From NCBI RefSeq assembly GCF_008123515.1, contig NZ_VSSR01000037.1:24200-88199 (forward strand): DNA of 64,000 nt, read 5' to 3'. The DNA comes from Bradyrhizobium cytisi. Its GTDB lineage: Bacteria > Pseudomonadota > Alphaproteobacteria > Rhizobiales > Xanthobacteraceae. The notes beneath the pieces were generated by a model. It saw nothing but the letters and a program-made list of their open reading frames with translations, was not told the DNA's origin and made no database searches. This document shows, in pieces, positions 62,456-64,000 of the stretch. The translations under genes and the position numbers were made by a program. Numbering within the stretch: position 1 is the stretch's first letter; each line of letters starts with the position of its first letter.

Positions 62456-62590
62456 CCATCCTTCGAGACGCCCGCCGTTGGCGGGCCCTCAGGATGAGGA
62501 CCGGGTGTGCGGCCGTAGTTTTGACGAGCACCGATGCCGCTTAGCCTCATCCTGAGGAGACCGCGAAGCGGTCGTCTCGAAGGACGAGGC
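62456..62590. repeat. Cloverleaf-like interspersed repeat (about 135 bp)
   Basis: Outer arms CCTTCGAGAC and GTCTCGAAGG; inner arms CCTCAGGATGAGG and CCTCATCCTGAGG; hairpins GCCCGCC-GTT-GGCGGGC and GACCGC-GAA-GCGGTC. A symmetrical structure with arms and two hairpins, as in 28846-28950 but of different sequence. It lies between dctM and the peptidase gene. Confidence 0.8.
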
Positions 62591-62663
62591 GCGCACTCAG
62601 CGGCGTGACAAGCGCCGGAAACGCAGGCATACCGGGCCATCCTCCAACAATGGACCGCCCCGC

Positions 62664-64000
62664 ATGTCCCGATCGCTCCCTGCCCCATCGTTCGTTGGTT
62701 CGTTGATCGCGTCGCTCTGGCTGGCATGCGCCGCAACCGTCGCGCATGCCGCGCCGGTGGCGGATGTCCATACACTGGCGCAGAAGGAGCAGCAGCCGCT
62801 GCTCGACACGCTGCGCGATCTCGTCAGCATCGAATCCGGCAGCAAGGATGTCGAGGGCCTGAACCTGATCGCAGGCCGCGTCGCCGACCAGCTCAAGCAG
62901 ATCGGCGGCACGGTGGAGATCCTGCAGCCCACCGACATCTATCGCCTCGACGACACGCCGGAGAAGATCGGCCCGGCCGTGCACGCCGTCTTCAAGGGCA
63001 CCGGAGCTAAGAAGATCATGCTGATCGCCCATATGGACACCGTGTACCTGAAGGGCATGCTGAAGGACCAGCCGTTCCGCATCGACGGCGACAAGGCCTA
63101 CGGCCTCGGCATTGCCGACGACAAGCAAGGCGTCGCCCTCATTCTCCACACCGTGGCGATGCTGCAGAAGCTCAACTTCAAAGACTACGGCACGCTCACC
63201 GTGCTGACCAATGGCGACGAGGAGATCTCCTCGCCCGGCTGGCGCAGCACCATCACCAAATTCGCCGCCGATCAGGACGTCGTGTTCTCGTTCGAGGGCG
63301 GCGGCACCGACGGCACGCTGCGGCTCGCCACCAGCGGCATCGGCTCGGCCTATCTCACGGTGACCGGCAAGTCCTCGCATGCGGGCGCGCGGCCGGAGGG
63401 CGGCATCAATGCGCTCTATGAGCTCTCGCACCAGGTGCTGCAGATGAAGGACCTGTCAAAGCCCGAGCAGGGCCTGAAGCTGAACTGGACCGTCTCCAAG
63501 GCCGGCACCAACCGCAACGTGATCCCCGCCGAGGCCACCGCCCAGGCCGATGCGCGCGCGCTCAAGGTCGCCGATTTCGACGAGCTGGAGAAGGCGCTGC
63601 AGGACAAGATCAGGAATCGCCTGCTGCCCGATTCCAAGGTCGAGCTGAAGTTCGAGGTGCGCCGTCCGCCGCTGGAAGCCAACGACGCCTCGCGGCATGT
63701 CGCGGCCTACGGCAAGACGATCTATCAGGAGCTCGGGATGCCCCTCAAGGTCGACGAGAAGGCGACAGGCGGCGGCACCGATGCCGCGTTTGCCGCGCTC
63801 AAGACCAAGGGCGCCGTGGTCGAAGGAATGGGCCTGTCGGGCTTCGGCGCGCATTCCAACGATGCCGAATATGTGAAGCTCGATACCATCGTGCCGCGTC
63901 TCTACCTGACCACGCGAATGATCATGGATCTGTCGACCGGCAAGCTGAAACAGCCGCCCCTTCTTCCTTCTCCCCTTGTGCTATGGGATGCCCGAAAGTG
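62664..64000 (+). CDS. Secreted M20-family peptidase/carboxypeptidase, 5' part
   Basis: About 445 codons are open to the window edge, so the C-terminal end is missing. A signal peptide (SFVGSLIASLWLACAATVAHA, cleaved before APVAD) leads to an M20 metallopeptidase: LRDLVSIESGSKDVEGL, the first metal motif LIAHMDTVY, the second GIADDKQG, the general base in TNGDEEISSPG, and GKSSHAGARPEGG in the dimer domain. Resembles glutamate carboxypeptidase (CPG2). The frame continues beyond the usual end (MIMDLSTGKL), suggesting an extension. Confidence 0.9.
   Translation, partial: MSRSLPAPSFVGSLIASLWLACAATVAHAAPVADVHTLAQKEQQPLLDTLRDLVSIESGSKDVEGLNLIAGRVADQLKQIGGTVEILQPTDIYRLDDTPEKIGPAVHAVFKGTGAKKIMLIAHMDTVYLKGMLKDQPFRIDGDKAYGLGIADDKQGVALILHTVAMLQKLNFKDYGTLTVLTNGDEEISSPGWRSTITKFAADQDVVFSFEGGGTDGTLRLATSGIGSAYLTVTGKSSHAGARPEGGINALYELSHQVLQMKDLSKPEQGLKLNWTVSKAGTNRNVIPAEATAQADARALKVADFDELEKALQDKIRNRLLPDSKVELKFEVRRPPLEANDASRHVAAYGKTIYQELGMPLKVDEKATGGGTDAAFAALKTKGAVVEGMGLSGFGAHSNDAEYVKLDTIVPRLYLTTRMIMDLSTGKLKQPPLLPSPLVLWDARK

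Overview
The window looks like a chromosomal segment of an alphaproteobacterium of the Bradyrhizobium / Nitrobacteraceae type. This is inferred from high G+C coding, a DUF2865 secreted protein, a porin with a short N-terminal coiled coil, a paired ABC exporter + Psd + PssA block, an alphaproteobacterial GTTC-N7-GTTC LexA site, and several interspersed palindromic repeats of the kind common in that group. I see no rRNA, tRNA, CRISPR array, transposase or prophage block.

Layout. 1-7.9 kb: 3' end of a lipid A-type acyltransferase, a membrane-anchored CadC-like regulator, and a divergent giant autotransporter whose beta-barrel is cut by an in-frame TAG. 7.9-10.6 kb (minus): rhodanese, class I/II aminotransferase, orphan PotF-like polyamine-binding protein. 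10.7-16.5 kb (minus): two tandem Kup K+ transporters, then a MotA/MotB-type stator pair. 16.7-22.1 kb (minus): SDR, RraA-like protein, PssA, Psd and an Atm1-type ABC exporter. 22.3-27.5 kb: LOG protein, VOC protein, the tightly packed cysS-GNAT-cimA operon, a small secreted protein. 27.6-33.6 kb: DUF2865 protein, DAHP synthase (class II)-dgkA-nadE operon, alpha/beta hydrolase.

33.6-37.8 kb is the most interesting part. A QseB/QseC-like two-component system is divergent from a three-gene operon made of two DUF347 four-repeat membrane proteins flanking a small secreted helical protein. The divergent promoter region carries two similarly oriented QseB/PmrA-like boxes, one about 50 nt from each start. 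This looks like a self-contained, poorly described envelope or ion-related stress module.

38-50 kb: aldehyde dehydrogenase divergent from a ModE-HTH/PBP regulator and a second ModE-like winged helix; an AlpA/excisionase-like HTH protein; a LysR regulator; UPF0114; a terB-membrane protein-terC cassette; a SnoaL-like protein; a MocR-PaiB pair with a palindromic operator; and NhaA. 50-58.2 kb: a small CxxC protein, a small gene with a near-canonical SOS promoter, a bicupin, a CxxCxxCC protein, a porin, glutathione reductase, rpiA-DUF2059 and phosphoglycolate phosphatase. 58.2-64 kb: a lipoprotein, moaA, TRAP permease genes dctQM without dctP, and a secreted M20 peptidase that runs off the window.

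Many starts are not ATG-first in the longest frame. I moved them to sites with a ribosome-binding site where one is visible. All family names come from motif recognition, with no database search.
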